A DNA stretch of 44,121 bases from Gammaproteobacteria bacterium UBA6968 (GTDB taxonomy: Bacteria > Pseudomonadota > Gammaproteobacteria > Pseudomonadales > Azotimanducaceae), in NCBI GenBank assembly GCA_002450255.1, contig DJYW01000146.1, positions 5,265 to 49,385 on the forward strand. The letters are read 5' to 3'. Made by a program: the position numbers and the translations under genes. Below the pieces are notes generated by a model. That model was not told the origin of the DNA. It was given only the letters and a program-made list of their open reading frames with translations, and did not search any database. Below, one piece after another: positions 33,180 through 41,897 of the stretch. Position 1 is the first letter of the stretch. Each line of letters begins with the position of its first letter.

Positions 33180-35216
33180 TTAACCCGCGTTGGCCACGCG
33201 GACTTTATGTGTGGCGCTCCGACCATCCGCAACGACTAATCCAACCGCACCGGTATCAAGGTCGGAATCCTGAGCCGTTAATACAGTCGCACCATTAACC
33301 TCGCCTACCAACTCGCCACCAACTACGCGCAATGTCATATCCAAAGTCTCGCCGAGGGACCATTTGAAATCGGCCTCCGCTAACACGCTTTCGTCGTGCA
33401 CGCATTTGATCAACTGCACCTTCTGCTCTCGCGTTACCATCAATGCATAAAACCGAGTCAATCCCTGGACCCGCGCCGCTACCCCAGCTCGCGAAACAAG
33501 GTGCGGCGTTACGTCTGCACTGACTGAGTAGTCCGTCCACTCACGCGTACCTTGTGAAATCATGCCCAAACCTTCGTTTTGCACCAGGCGAAACATTTCC
33601 GACCACCCAACTAACTGATCAACGGCATCAACCCAGGCGCGGCGCCACATAAGGCCTTTATGCTTGGGACGCTCGAAGGTCACATCTGGATTACCTTGCC
33701 AACCCACATGGTCTAACGCCAAAGTCACATCCGCACTTAGACGCACGCCGATTTCAAAGATTGGGCCGGGCACACTGGGAACCTGCAAAGCGAAGTCGGT
33801 TGCGTCAGCTGCGGCACCTTCGAAATCCACATATATGACCTCGTCATCCTCGCCGTAATAAGCGATATAAAGATTCGCTCCCGGCGCGCTTACGCTGGCA
33901 AAAACGTGCTGACCCGGAAAAATCCGTGGCGAGGCCATGAGTTTGTAATGGGCTTTTTCAAAATAATCGGCAACTTCTTTCGATGGCGCGAAAACCGGCG
34001 TGCCAACGCGAGCCCCCGCTTTACCGGAGATATGTAACGCACCACCAGCTAAATTACTCAGCTCGGCTTCGCCGGACTGAACCTGAAAACCCTGTACGGA
34101 ACCAGGAAAGCTAAAGTGAAACTGCGCGCCTTGTTTTGGTCGATAGCTCGGCTCGCCAGCGAGGGTATGGCCCATGTTTATGATGTGTGAGGCTTCGCGA
34201 ACACAATCGCTGATGCAGCGATCACCGTCCGAGGTCGGGCAATACAAACGATCGGCGATCGGCCCACGCCAATCAATGCCTCGAGCGACACTGGCATCAA
34301 TGCCATCTAACCCGACTAAGATGCCCATCAAACAGCCGACGTTGCCAGAGTTACAGTCCGTATCCCAGCCGCAGGTATTCACGATTTTGAGGGTTTCAGA
34401 GAAATCCCCTTCACCGTGCAGCAGCGCATGAATAATCAGGCCGTGGTTAGGCACCATATGGCAATTACCGCCATACTTATCGTAGCCGTAGCTAGCTGCT
34501 AACATTTCTCGTGTGGCGCGCCAGTCTTTTTCGACTGCGTACCATGCGCGCAAATCAGCGATCATTCTGGCGATAACCGAATCTTTCGGTATGTAGCTCA
34601 AACCGATATCAATCAACTTCTGAATATCCGTTTCTACAAACGCCATGGCTTCCATGGCTGCTAAAACCACAGCACCGTTTACCGCCTCACCATCGTGACT
34701 GACTCGGGCCGCCGCCGTAGCAAATTTGACTGCCTGGTCCGGATCACCTGGCGCCACCATAGCCCATCCATCAATGAAGATTTGCGCGCCGATTTGCTCG
34801 GCGACGACCTGGCCGTTCATCTCCATCGAGCCACTCATGGGCGCGTCTATGCCGCCGGCAAGACGCAAATAAGCCGTATGCTCAGTGGACTGACCGAGTC
34901 CACCCCACCACAAAACGCTGCGGCCCTTTATCAAATAGTTAAGCCAGCTCTCGCCAATTTCTTTGGGGGTGATATCGGGATTGGTCGCGTGATCTTCCAG
35001 AGCACGGATAAATGTAAACGTACCGGCAATATCGTCGTCGGTGACAATAAGCGGCACGTTGAGCTTGTCATGGACATAGTATTCGATGTCGCCAAGCTGC
35101 TGCTGGATACGCTCGTATGACCAGCCTTCAAACGGCCGGCCCAAATAGACTCCAATGACCTTACCCAAGACGCCCGCATAAACCCGCTCTGCGTAGTCCG
35201 GCGTTAACTTAACCAT
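33180..35216 (-). CDS. ADP-ribosylglycohydrolase-fold protein with large C-terminal beta-sandwich region
   Basis: A 678-aa protein. Its N-terminal part (about 1-340) is an ADP-ribosylglycohydrolase-fold domain: GVLGKVIGVYLGRPFEGW (15-32), the metal cluster TDDDIAGTF (59-67), and GWDTDC near 283, so both metal sites are conserved. The C-terminal half (about 390-678) is beta-rich and resembles one or two concanavalin/LamG-like sandwiches (TDYSVSADVTPH, RFYALMVTREQKVQL, LDMTLRVVGGELVGEVNG), suggesting carbohydrate binding. That makes a glycoside or riboside substrate more plausible than protein-bound ADP-ribose; this is inference. The ribosome binding site GGGAGG is strong. A GGGGGA-type element lies about 80 nt upstream. 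It is divergent from the second ABC pair. Confidence 0.85.
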   Translation of the reverse strand: MVKLTPDYAERVYAGVLGKVIGVYLGRPFEGWSYERIQQQLGDIEYYVHDKLNVPLIVTDDDIAGTFTFIRALEDHATNPDITPKEIGESWLNYLIKGRSVLWWGGLGQSTEHTAYLRLAGGIDAPMSGSMEMNGQVVAEQIGAQIFIDGWAMVAPGDPDQAVKFATAAARVSHDGEAVNGAVVLAAMEAMAFVETDIQKLIDIGLSYIPKDSVIARMIADLRAWYAVEKDWRATREMLAASYGYDKYGGNCHMVPNHGLIIHALLHGEGDFSETLKIVNTCGWDTDCNSGNVGCLMGILVGLDGIDASVARGIDWRGPIADRLYCPTSDGDRCISDCVREASHIINMGHTLAGEPSYRPKQGAQFHFSFPGSVQGFQVQSGEAELSNLAGGALHISGKAGARVGTPVFAPSKEVADYFEKAHYKLMASPRIFPGQHVFASVSAPGANLYIAYYGEDDEVIYVDFEGAAADATDFALQVPSVPGPIFEIGVRLSADVTLALDHVGWQGNPDVTFERPKHKGLMWRRAWVDAVDQLVGWSEMFRLVQNEGLGMISQGTREWTDYSVSADVTPHLVSRAGVAARVQGLTRFYALMVTREQKVQLIKCVHDESVLAEADFKWSLGETLDMTLRVVGGELVGEVNGATVLTAQDSDLDTGAVGLVVADGRSATHKVRVANAG

Positions 35217-35292
35217 CCCGTGCCTCCCTGGAATTTGATCTCGACAGCGTATGGATTTTAGGGAAGCGAACGCAACGCCAGACCATTAGATT

Positions 35293-35306
35293 TCCCCCAT
35301 TTTTCG
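35293..35306 (-). promoter_or_regulatory. GGGGGA-type upstream element (copy 4)
   Basis: The minus-strand sequence CGAAAAATGGGGGA is identical to copy 2 at 18714-18727. It is 77-90 nt upstream of the ADP-ribosylglycohydrolase-like gene and about 200 nt upstream of the divergent ABC A2 gene. It could control either. Confidence 0.4.
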
Positions 35307-35504
35307 CTGCTTATAGGGATCTGACAACACCTCCCGCTGGCAATCTTGAATCGATAACCGGTGCGACAAGCACTGGCGTTAATCAATCTGGACGCGGGCA
35401 GACGGCGATTCCGCCGGATGTTTATGGGTGAACTAATAAAAGCAAGCGTTGACCGGCTGTAGCGGTGCTTTATACGCTGTTTCGAGTAGCGTTGGGGGGC
35501 GTTC

Positions 35505-38060
35505 ATGAGCAATTCTAAACGGGCGAACGCCCTACCCTTTTTCGGCAAGGGGCCCGTGCAGGGCGACCAAGACGAGAGCCCCGTCGCAGCACAGGGCTTT
35601 GTCGCTATTGCGATGATTTTTGCTCGAACCTGGCCATTTCTTAAACCCTATATTCTGGGTTATTGGCGCGAGCTGTCCATTACTCGTCCAACCGCTGACG
35701 CGGCACCAAACGTGGGCGCCTACACTGCAGTCACAGGCCAGGCTCAGACAGAAACCGAGGCTGAGTCAGAACGGCGGTGGAGTTTTAACCACATACCTCC
35801 ACTGGCTACGCTTATGGCTGCGCTCGGCCCTATGACCGGGGTGCTGCCAATCAACACAAGCTGGTTGTATGACTTTCTGTTGGTAGCCACGTTTAGCATG
35901 GCGGCACTTTCCTGGTGCCTGCTCGTAACCAAACAAAAGCTTTATGTGGCTATTTCCACAAGCCTTTTCGTTATTGGTGCAACCGCGTTTTTATTTGCCG
36001 TGTTTGCCGTCGATGGCGTGCTCGATAATGTCTTTGTCGCGCTCATGTGCGGCGTCAGCGCCGGTATTTGGCTGCTTCAATACCGCTTCGATGCCGGCAA
36101 GCTGCGCTTTCGAATTCGTCTCGGCAGTCACCTGGTCTACTACTTCATTGGCGTTTGGGCTTCGACCCTACTGCTCATTCTGATTGCCTTGTTCTCAGTG
36201 GACGTGGTGAGCCAATCGATCCTGCAAGCCAAACCCCTCACGCCGTTCATCGCGGAACTGATCGCGGAGCCGGAGCTTGCCGGCACGCCGGCTAAAGCGG
36301 CGGAAGAAACAGCGGAGGGCGTGGCCGGGGCGCAATCAGCAGATGCAACAAGCGCAACCATTCCGGCAAATGCCAATGTCGAGTTAGCGCCGCTGACAGC
36401 AGCGCAGCGCCACAGCCTGAAGTGGGTTTACGCTGTGTTTCTGATCTTCGGCTGGCTCGCACAGCTGCCACTCGGTTTTGCGCTGCCCTACTACTACATA
36501 TATATCATGCAACGGGTTAATCAGGATTTACGCGTTGCACTGCTTGACCGTTGGCATAAGTTGTCACTTCGCTATCACAGCAACCATCGGGTTGGCGATT
36601 CGGTCTACCGGCTATACCAGGATAGCTCCCAGGTCACCGCAGTAATTGGCGAAATTACCCAGGCACTACAGGTCTTGATTACCTATTTCACCGGCATCAT
36701 CTTTCTTTTTGCGCTGGATCCTATTCTTGGCCTAATGGCATTGGCAATCGTGGTGGGCACGCTTATTTGGGCGCGCTGGTTTTCACCCCGTATGCGCACC
36801 AATTCACTAGCGAGCCGGCAAGCCAACTCGAACTTCACTTCGCGGGTACAAGAGACCTTCGCCAGCACCCGCCTTATCAAGGCCTTTGGTGCCGAGGTCA
36901 GAGAACAAGAGCGTTTCGAGGCAGATTCAATCAGCGCTTTCAACGCTTCGTACCGGGTTCGATCCCTAATGGCCATCATCGGCATCGTCACCTTCACAAT
37001 TGCCGCAGGCGCTCTGCTATATGGCCAATTCCTTACCGCGATCTGGGCATTCGGCGAACGTGAGACTTACGCCAGCGTACTCGTGGGTCTCGTCGGCCTG
37101 AGCTTTTTGCGCTGGAACCTGTCCGCCTACCAATCCGCACAGGAATATTTAGGTGCTTCAAGCGCGTCGATTCGCGATCTGGTGGAACGCTGGACGCGAG
37201 CGCAGGACATTGCCATGGGGCTGAATCGGGTATTCGATATTCTCGATATCGAACCCGACGTCAAATCTAAACCTAACGCGCCGCCGCTCGACGCATTACG
37301 CCAAGAGATTCGGTTCGACAACGTCAGCTTTGCTTATGAGCCTGAACGACCCGTGCTGCAAGACGTGAGCTTCAGCGTTTCGCCGGGCACCGTAACCGCC
37401 ATCGTGGGACCAACCGGGTCGGGAAAGAGCAGCCTTATGAGTCTGATTTCGCGACTGTTCGACCCTGACTCCGGATCCGTCTCCATCGACGGCATAGATA
37501 TTAGAGACCTGGACTTGGACAGCCTTCGCACCAATGTCTCGGTAGCCCTACAAGAAAACGTGTTATTCGGAATATCACTACGCGACAACATTCGCTATGC
37601 CGTGCCGGATGCATCCGATGATCAACTTATGGACGCCGTTAGAGTCGCGTGTGTCGAGGAATACATTGCCGGCCTACCCGAGGGATTAGATACCGTACTC
37701 AGCGACCGTGGCGGCAAACTGTCAACAGGCCAGCGACAGCGACTTTCCATCGCCAGAGCGCTGGTGAAAGGCGCGCCCATCTTGATTCTTGACGAGCCCA
37801 CTGCGGCGCTAGACGCCGCCACAGAACATCGCGTGCTGGAACGCTTAGCGGATTGGGCTGCAAATCGCGCTGTATTTCTAATTACGCATCGCATTTCGAC
37901 CATTCAGCAAGCCGACACCATTTTGTATATCGATCAGGGCAGGTTGATCGAGCAAGGTTCGCATGCAGAGTTGATGTCGATCCAGGGTGGTCTGTATCGG
38001 TCCTTCGTTGAAACCGAGGCAAGGCTCTCGCGGCGATCCACAAGTGAGCCCGCGCGATGA
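35505..38060 (+). CDS. ABC exporter half-transporter, A-type subunit (pair 2) with inserted membrane cassette
   Basis: An 851-aa half exporter, about 200 residues longer than its paralogue at 15911. Elbow helix IFARTWPFLKPYILGYW (38-54) is followed by a polar stretch (60-95) and an extra hydrophobic block (about 98-192, three to four membrane helices). The normal TM1 follows (208-232), then an Ala/Glu-rich external loop (about 240-300), TM2 (307-334) and the coupling region RVNQDLRV...LSLRYHSN (337-360). NBD: Walker A GPTGSGKSS (635-643), Q683, signature LSTGQ (739-743), D763-E764, H795, all intact. A GGGGGG ribosome binding site precedes the ATG. Its stop overlaps the B-half ATG by 4 nt, so the two are translationally coupled. 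It is presumably the A partner of a heterodimer; substrate unknown. Confidence 0.9.
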   Translation: MSNSKRANALPFFGKGPVQGDQDESPVAAQGFVAIAMIFARTWPFLKPYILGYWRELSITRPTADAAPNVGAYTAVTGQAQTETEAESERRWSFNHIPPLATLMAALGPMTGVLPINTSWLYDFLLVATFSMAALSWCLLVTKQKLYVAISTSLFVIGATAFLFAVFAVDGVLDNVFVALMCGVSAGIWLLQYRFDAGKLRFRIRLGSHLVYYFIGVWASTLLLILIALFSVDVVSQSILQAKPLTPFIAELIAEPELAGTPAKAAEETAEGVAGAQSADATSATIPANANVELAPLTAAQRHSLKWVYAVFLIFGWLAQLPLGFALPYYYIYIMQRVNQDLRVALLDRWHKLSLRYHSNHRVGDSVYRLYQDSSQVTAVIGEITQALQVLITYFTGIIFLFALDPILGLMALAIVVGTLIWARWFSPRMRTNSLASRQANSNFTSRVQETFASTRLIKAFGAEVREQERFEADSISAFNASYRVRSLMAIIGIVTFTIAAGALLYGQFLTAIWAFGERETYASVLVGLVGLSFLRWNLSAYQSAQEYLGASSASIRDLVERWTRAQDIAMGLNRVFDILDIEPDVKSKPNAPPLDALRQEIRFDNVSFAYEPERPVLQDVSFSVSPGTVTAIVGPTGSGKSSLMSLISRLFDPDSGSVSIDGIDIRDLDLDSLRTNVSVALQENVLFGISLRDNIRYAVPDASDDQLMDAVRVACVEEYIAGLPEGLDTVLSDRGGKLSTGQRQRLSIARALVKGAPILILDEPTAALDAATEHRVLERLADWAANRAVFLITHRISTIQQADTILYIDQGRLIEQGSHAELMSIQGGLYRSFVETEARLSRRSTSEPAR

Positions 38061-40081
38061 GCAGCACACCTTCCAACGATCAACAACACGAGCAAGAAAT
38101 CACGTTTCGCCAAACAATGCAGGTGTTTGGCAAGCTGTTGTCATACCTCAGCTTATTCAAGGCGCGCATTTTTACAAAGCTGGGCTTCATGACTTTCGAG
38201 CACGTGCTGCGCATTCTACTGCTGCCATGGCCTCTGAAAATCGTTGTGGATCACGTGATTCTAGGCGAACCGATTGCCGCTGATGGCACCGGCTACCCGA
38301 GCTATATGGAACCGATCCTGCTCTTCCTCTCAGACAAAACCTCGCAAGAAATCATGTCATGGATTCTCGTGATCGGCATCATGATGGTGATTTTAATCGG
38401 CATGACGCCGAATCGCGGCGCGGGCAGGAAGGAAACCGGGCGCTATACCGGCGCTGCGGCCGGCGCGTTAGGCGCGCCCTCCGCCGAATTGGCGCAAGGG
38501 CACGACACCGCCACACAAACGGAAAATGCCTCAAACGCTGCACATAGTGAGATGGGCGGGTTGTTCGGTATTCTCGAATTCAATATTCACTTACGTCTGT
38601 CCCAGTCTTTGAACCACCTGCTTCGCTCAGAATTGGCAGACCACATTAAATCACTACCCATAACAACCCTAGACGAGCAGCGCATCGGGGACAGTGTTTA
38701 TCGCGTTATCTACGACACTACGAGTGCTTCCGGAATCTACCAAGCGCTAACGCTGGGGTTATACGGCGGCATCCTGATGATCTGCCTTACCCTTTATGTG
38801 ATGTTCACCAGCTTCGGCAGCGCGCCGGAAGTGATCGCTGTCGGTATTTTAGTGGGGCCGCTAACATTCTTGTTTGTGATTCCCTTCGCTCGTTTGGCGC
38901 GACGCAAGAGCCAAGCCAGCCGCCTTGCCGGATCGGAAACCACTAGCAACATCGAAGAAGGCATGGCTAACGTGCTCGCGGTACAAAGCCTTGGCGGAAA
39001 CAAACGAGAAAGCGAGCGTTTCGCCGCCGCCAGCAACGAATCGTTCCGCAAGTTCCGCTCTGAAACGTTGGTCAAACTGCTTTTCGGCCACGCCGGCTCC
39101 ATGGCTTTTTTAACCGGCCAAATCGTTTTCTTTTTGGTGATCGCCGGCTATGTGATCGACGGCACATTCACTGCCGGTGATTACTTTGTGCTTTTTTACT
39201 ACTTCTTTGTGCTGAGCGCCGTATTTTATTCGTTTGGCTTTCTGTATACGGAACTACAGGTTTTTATCGCCGGCTTAGCTAGGGTATTCGGTTTGCTGGA
39301 TTTACCCAGCGAAAGGTTTGCAGACGGAATCCAAATTCCGGCAATCCAACAAGGCGTCAAAATGGAACAAGTAGCCTTAACCTACCCGGACGGGCGTGTC
39401 GCCTTGCAAAACATAAACCTTGAAGCTCGCTTAGGAGAAATCGTAGCGCTGGTGGGACCGACCGGAGCCGGTAAAACCAGCCTGGCTTATCTGATCCCAA
39501 GTTTCCTGCAAGCCTCTGCAGGCAAAGTTTCCATTGATGGTGTCGACGTGAAAGACATCTCGGTACCTAGCTTGAGAGAGCAAGTAGCCTATGTTTTTCA
39601 GGAAACTCAGCTATTTTCGGACTCGATCGCAGACAACATCCGTTATGGTAACCCCGCTGCTTCCATGCAAGAGGTGCAAGCGGTGGCACGCACCGCCGGC
39701 GCGCATGACTTCATATCCGCTCTGCCAGAGGGATACAAAACCAATCTCGGCACTATAACGAGCAAGCTTTCGGTGGGCCAAAAACAACGTATTTCCATCG
39801 CTCGAGGCTTGCTGAAAGAATCTCGCATATTGATTCTTGACGAACCGACTTCCGCACTCGACCCAGAAACTGAATCCTATTTGATCGACGCGCTGCATCA
39901 CGCCGCCGAAAAAAAATTAGTCGTGATCATAGCCCATAGACTATCGACGATTACGCATGCGGATAGAATTTACTTTCTAGAAAATGGCATGATCAAAGAG
40001 TCCGGATCTCACGAAGCATTGATGTCAGCGCAAGACGGGCGGTATCGTAACTATGTAGAACTACAGGCTGGGCGCAACTAA
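38057..40081 (+). CDS. ABC exporter half-transporter, B-type subunit (pair 2)
   Basis: A 674-aa TMD-NBD half exporter, paralogous to the protein at 13945. Shared signatures include LPWPLKIVVDHVI near 56-68, TTLDEQRIGDSVYRVIYD near 203-220, and AVQSLGG. A hydrophilic insertion of about 50 residues (117-166) lies within the TM2 region and carries GHDTATQTE (148-156). The NBD has Walker A GPTGAGKTS, LSVGQ signature, LDEPTSALD Walker B with catalytic Glu, and an AHRLST H-loop. It overlaps the A half by 4 nt (ATGA). The LLM oxidoreductase gene begins 105 nt downstream on the same strand. Export of a lipid or small molecule with the A half is inferred. Confidence 0.9.
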   Translation: MSSTPSNDQQHEQEITFRQTMQVFGKLLSYLSLFKARIFTKLGFMTFEHVLRILLLPWPLKIVVDHVILGEPIAADGTGYPSYMEPILLFLSDKTSQEIMSWILVIGIMMVILIGMTPNRGAGRKETGRYTGAAAGALGAPSAELAQGHDTATQTENASNAAHSEMGGLFGILEFNIHLRLSQSLNHLLRSELADHIKSLPITTLDEQRIGDSVYRVIYDTTSASGIYQALTLGLYGGILMICLTLYVMFTSFGSAPEVIAVGILVGPLTFLFVIPFARLARRKSQASRLAGSETTSNIEEGMANVLAVQSLGGNKRESERFAAASNESFRKFRSETLVKLLFGHAGSMAFLTGQIVFFLVIAGYVIDGTFTAGDYFVLFYYFFVLSAVFYSFGFLYTELQVFIAGLARVFGLLDLPSERFADGIQIPAIQQGVKMEQVALTYPDGRVALQNINLEARLGEIVALVGPTGAGKTSLAYLIPSFLQASAGKVSIDGVDVKDISVPSLREQVAYVFQETQLFSDSIADNIRYGNPAASMQEVQAVARTAGAHDFISALPEGYKTNLGTITSKLSVGQKQRISIARGLLKESRILILDEPTSALDPETESYLIDALHHAAEKKLVVIIAHRLSTITHADRIYFLENGMIKESGSHEALMSAQDGRYRNYVELQAGRN

Positions 40082-40186
40082 CACCGCAACCAAGCGGCTT
40101 AGGGTTATCTGTAAGCAACGAAGAAAAATCGGCGACTGCTTACCAGCTGCAGTCTCGCGGAACGATTAACACACAGGGGAACCTAT

Positions 40187-41098
40187 ATGAGATTTGGTTT
40201 TTGGCCCAATCCACGCAGCGATTACGAAGCGACCAAAACACTGGCTCAGCACGCCGAGGCGACTGGCTGGGACGGTATTTGGCTTGCAGACCATTTTCTG
40301 CCGGACGAAGACGAGTTGATACCGGTGCACGAAAGCTGGATCACCATGGCCGCGCTGGCTCGCGACGTGCCTCGCGTGCGTCTTGGTACACTGGTGGCAG
40401 GCAACACTTATCGACATCCCGCCGTACTTGCGAACATGGTCGCAACGCTGGACAACTTGGCTGATGGCCGCGTCGTGCTAGGGCTGGGTGCCGGCTGGCA
40501 GCAAAATGAACACGAGGCCTATGGCATCGAGTATGGCACCGCAGGATCACGCTTGGATATGCTGGAAGAATCCTGCCAGGTGCTAAAAGGCTTGTTTCAT
40601 AACGATCATTTCGATTTTGACGGCAAGTACTATCAGCTCAGAAACGCACCCTTAGAACCCAAGCCAAAGCAAGCCAAAATACCGTTGATGATCGGCGGCG
40701 GCGGCGAAAAAAGGACGCTAAAAATTACCGCCCAGTATGCCGACGAATGGAATGTCTGGGGCGACGTAGCGATCTTGAAACACAAGATGGCGATTCTCGA
40801 TCAGCACTGCGAGGCTGTTGGCCGCGATCCAAACGAAATTGAACGATCTGCGGTAGCGCTGCTGTTTTTAAGCGACAACGAAAATTACCTGAAGAGAATA
40901 CGCTCAGCCGACATGAACATGCCGGCCATCATCGGCACTGTTAACGAAGTCATCGACATTATCGCCAATTTCGAAGAAGCGGGCGTGAAAGAACTGATCG
41001 TACCCGACTTTACCCTTGGCACATTGATTGGCGCGGATTCGGTAAAACTGGAGATAATGGAAAAATTCATTACCGAAGTGGCTGGCGCGAGCAAGTAG
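40187..41098 (+). CDS. LLM class flavin/F420-dependent oxidoreductase
   Basis: A 303-aa luciferase-like monooxygenase-family TIM barrel. Seen: MRFGFWPNPR and WDGIWLADHFLPD (near 28-40), RLGTLVAGNTYRHPAVLANMVATLD near 64-88 (with the typical non-prolyl cis-peptide region), GLGAGWQQNEHEAYG near 100, and IPLMIGGGGEKRTLK near 165. The pattern fits F420-dependent members, but the same fold uses FMN in many proteobacteria; the cofactor cannot be settled from sequence. A strong AGGGGAA ribosome binding site precedes the ATG. It follows the second ABC pair (105 nt) and precedes an SDR (43 nt), so it may take part in oxidising a molecule handled by the transporter. Confidence 0.9.
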   Translation: MRFGFWPNPRSDYEATKTLAQHAEATGWDGIWLADHFLPDEDELIPVHESWITMAALARDVPRVRLGTLVAGNTYRHPAVLANMVATLDNLADGRVVLGLGAGWQQNEHEAYGIEYGTAGSRLDMLEESCQVLKGLFHNDHFDFDGKYYQLRNAPLEPKPKQAKIPLMIGGGGEKRTLKITAQYADEWNVWGDVAILKHKMAILDQHCEAVGRDPNEIERSAVALLFLSDNENYLKRIRSADMNMPAIIGTVNEVIDIIANFEEAGVKELIVPDFTLGTLIGADSVKLEIMEKFITEVAGASK

Positions 41099-41141
41099 AT
41101 GCATCGACCATTAACCTAAAATCTTTTGTTGGATTAACACT

Positions 41142-41897
41142 ATGCAAAATACTCATAAAGACCAAGTCGTCATCGTCACCGGCGGCGCAGGCGGTATCGG
41201 TAGCCGCATTGCAAATACATTTGCGGCGCAAGGCGCGAAAGTGGTCATTGCCAGCCGAAATGTGGAAAAGCTCAACCAAGTCGCTGGCGAGATAGAAGGC
41301 CAAGGCCTCGTCTGCCTGCCGCTCGCCTGCGATGTCACTGACCCAGAACAGGTCGAAAAGTTGATGGCGGATACCGAAGCAAAGTTTGGCAGTATCAACG
41401 TGATGGTAAACAATGCCGGCGGCGCTATGTTCGTCAAACCACCGGAAAAGTTGAGACCCGAACAATGGCAAGCGGCCATCGACCTTAATTTGAACAGTGT
41501 TTTTTACTGCAGCGCAGCAGCTGGACAACGCATGATCGAACAAGGCAGCGGTCGCATTATCAATATTTCGTCCGTAGCAGGCGTCAAAAATTCCCCCGCA
41601 TTTGTGCACTACGGTGCGGCGAAAGCAGGTGTGATCAATCTAACCAAGTCTATGGCCGTTTGCTGGGGCCCACATAACATAAACGTCAACTGTATCGCGC
41701 CTGGTCTAACAGCGACCGAAGGCGTGGCGCAATGGCTACCACCCAAAACCCAGGAAGATGGCTCACCCGTACCGCCGCTGGAGTATCCGCCGGATCCACA
41801 AAATGTTGCCGACCTCACTTTGTTTCTGGCGTCGCCGGGTAGCGCCAGAATCAGCGGCGAGATTTTCCCAATCCGAGCACTTAACGAGATCGTATAG
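41142..41897 (+). CDS. SDR family oxidoreductase lacking the VDGG ending (paralogue 2)
   Basis: A 251-aa classical SDR. Seen: TGGAGGIGSR near 14-23, VIASRNVEK suggesting NADP, VNNAGGAMF near 88, Ser in NISSVAGVK near 145, and YGAAK near 158. It ends with LASPGSARISGEIFPIRALNE in place of a VDGG segment, like its paralogue at 31128. The two share NVADLTLFLASP and the GE(L/I)(Y/F)PIRA ending. It is the last gene of the ABC-ABC-LLM run. The ribosome binding site is weak and coupling to the LLM gene is likely. Substrate unknown. Confidence 0.88.
   Translation: MQNTHKDQVVIVTGGAGGIGSRIANTFAAQGAKVVIASRNVEKLNQVAGEIEGQGLVCLPLACDVTDPEQVEKLMADTEAKFGSINVMVNNAGGAMFVKPPEKLRPEQWQAAIDLNLNSVFYCSAAAGQRMIEQGSGRIINISSVAGVKNSPAFVHYGAAKAGVINLTKSMAVCWGPHNINVNCIAPGLTATEGVAQWLPPKTQEDGSPVPPLEYPPDPQNVADLTLFLASPGSARISGEIFPIRALNEIV

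Noticed and set aside
33092..33232. Upstream extension of the SDR at 32300
   Set aside because: The added residues are not SDR-like and would overlap the 3' end of the preceding gene; the ATG at 33091 has AGGAG upstream.
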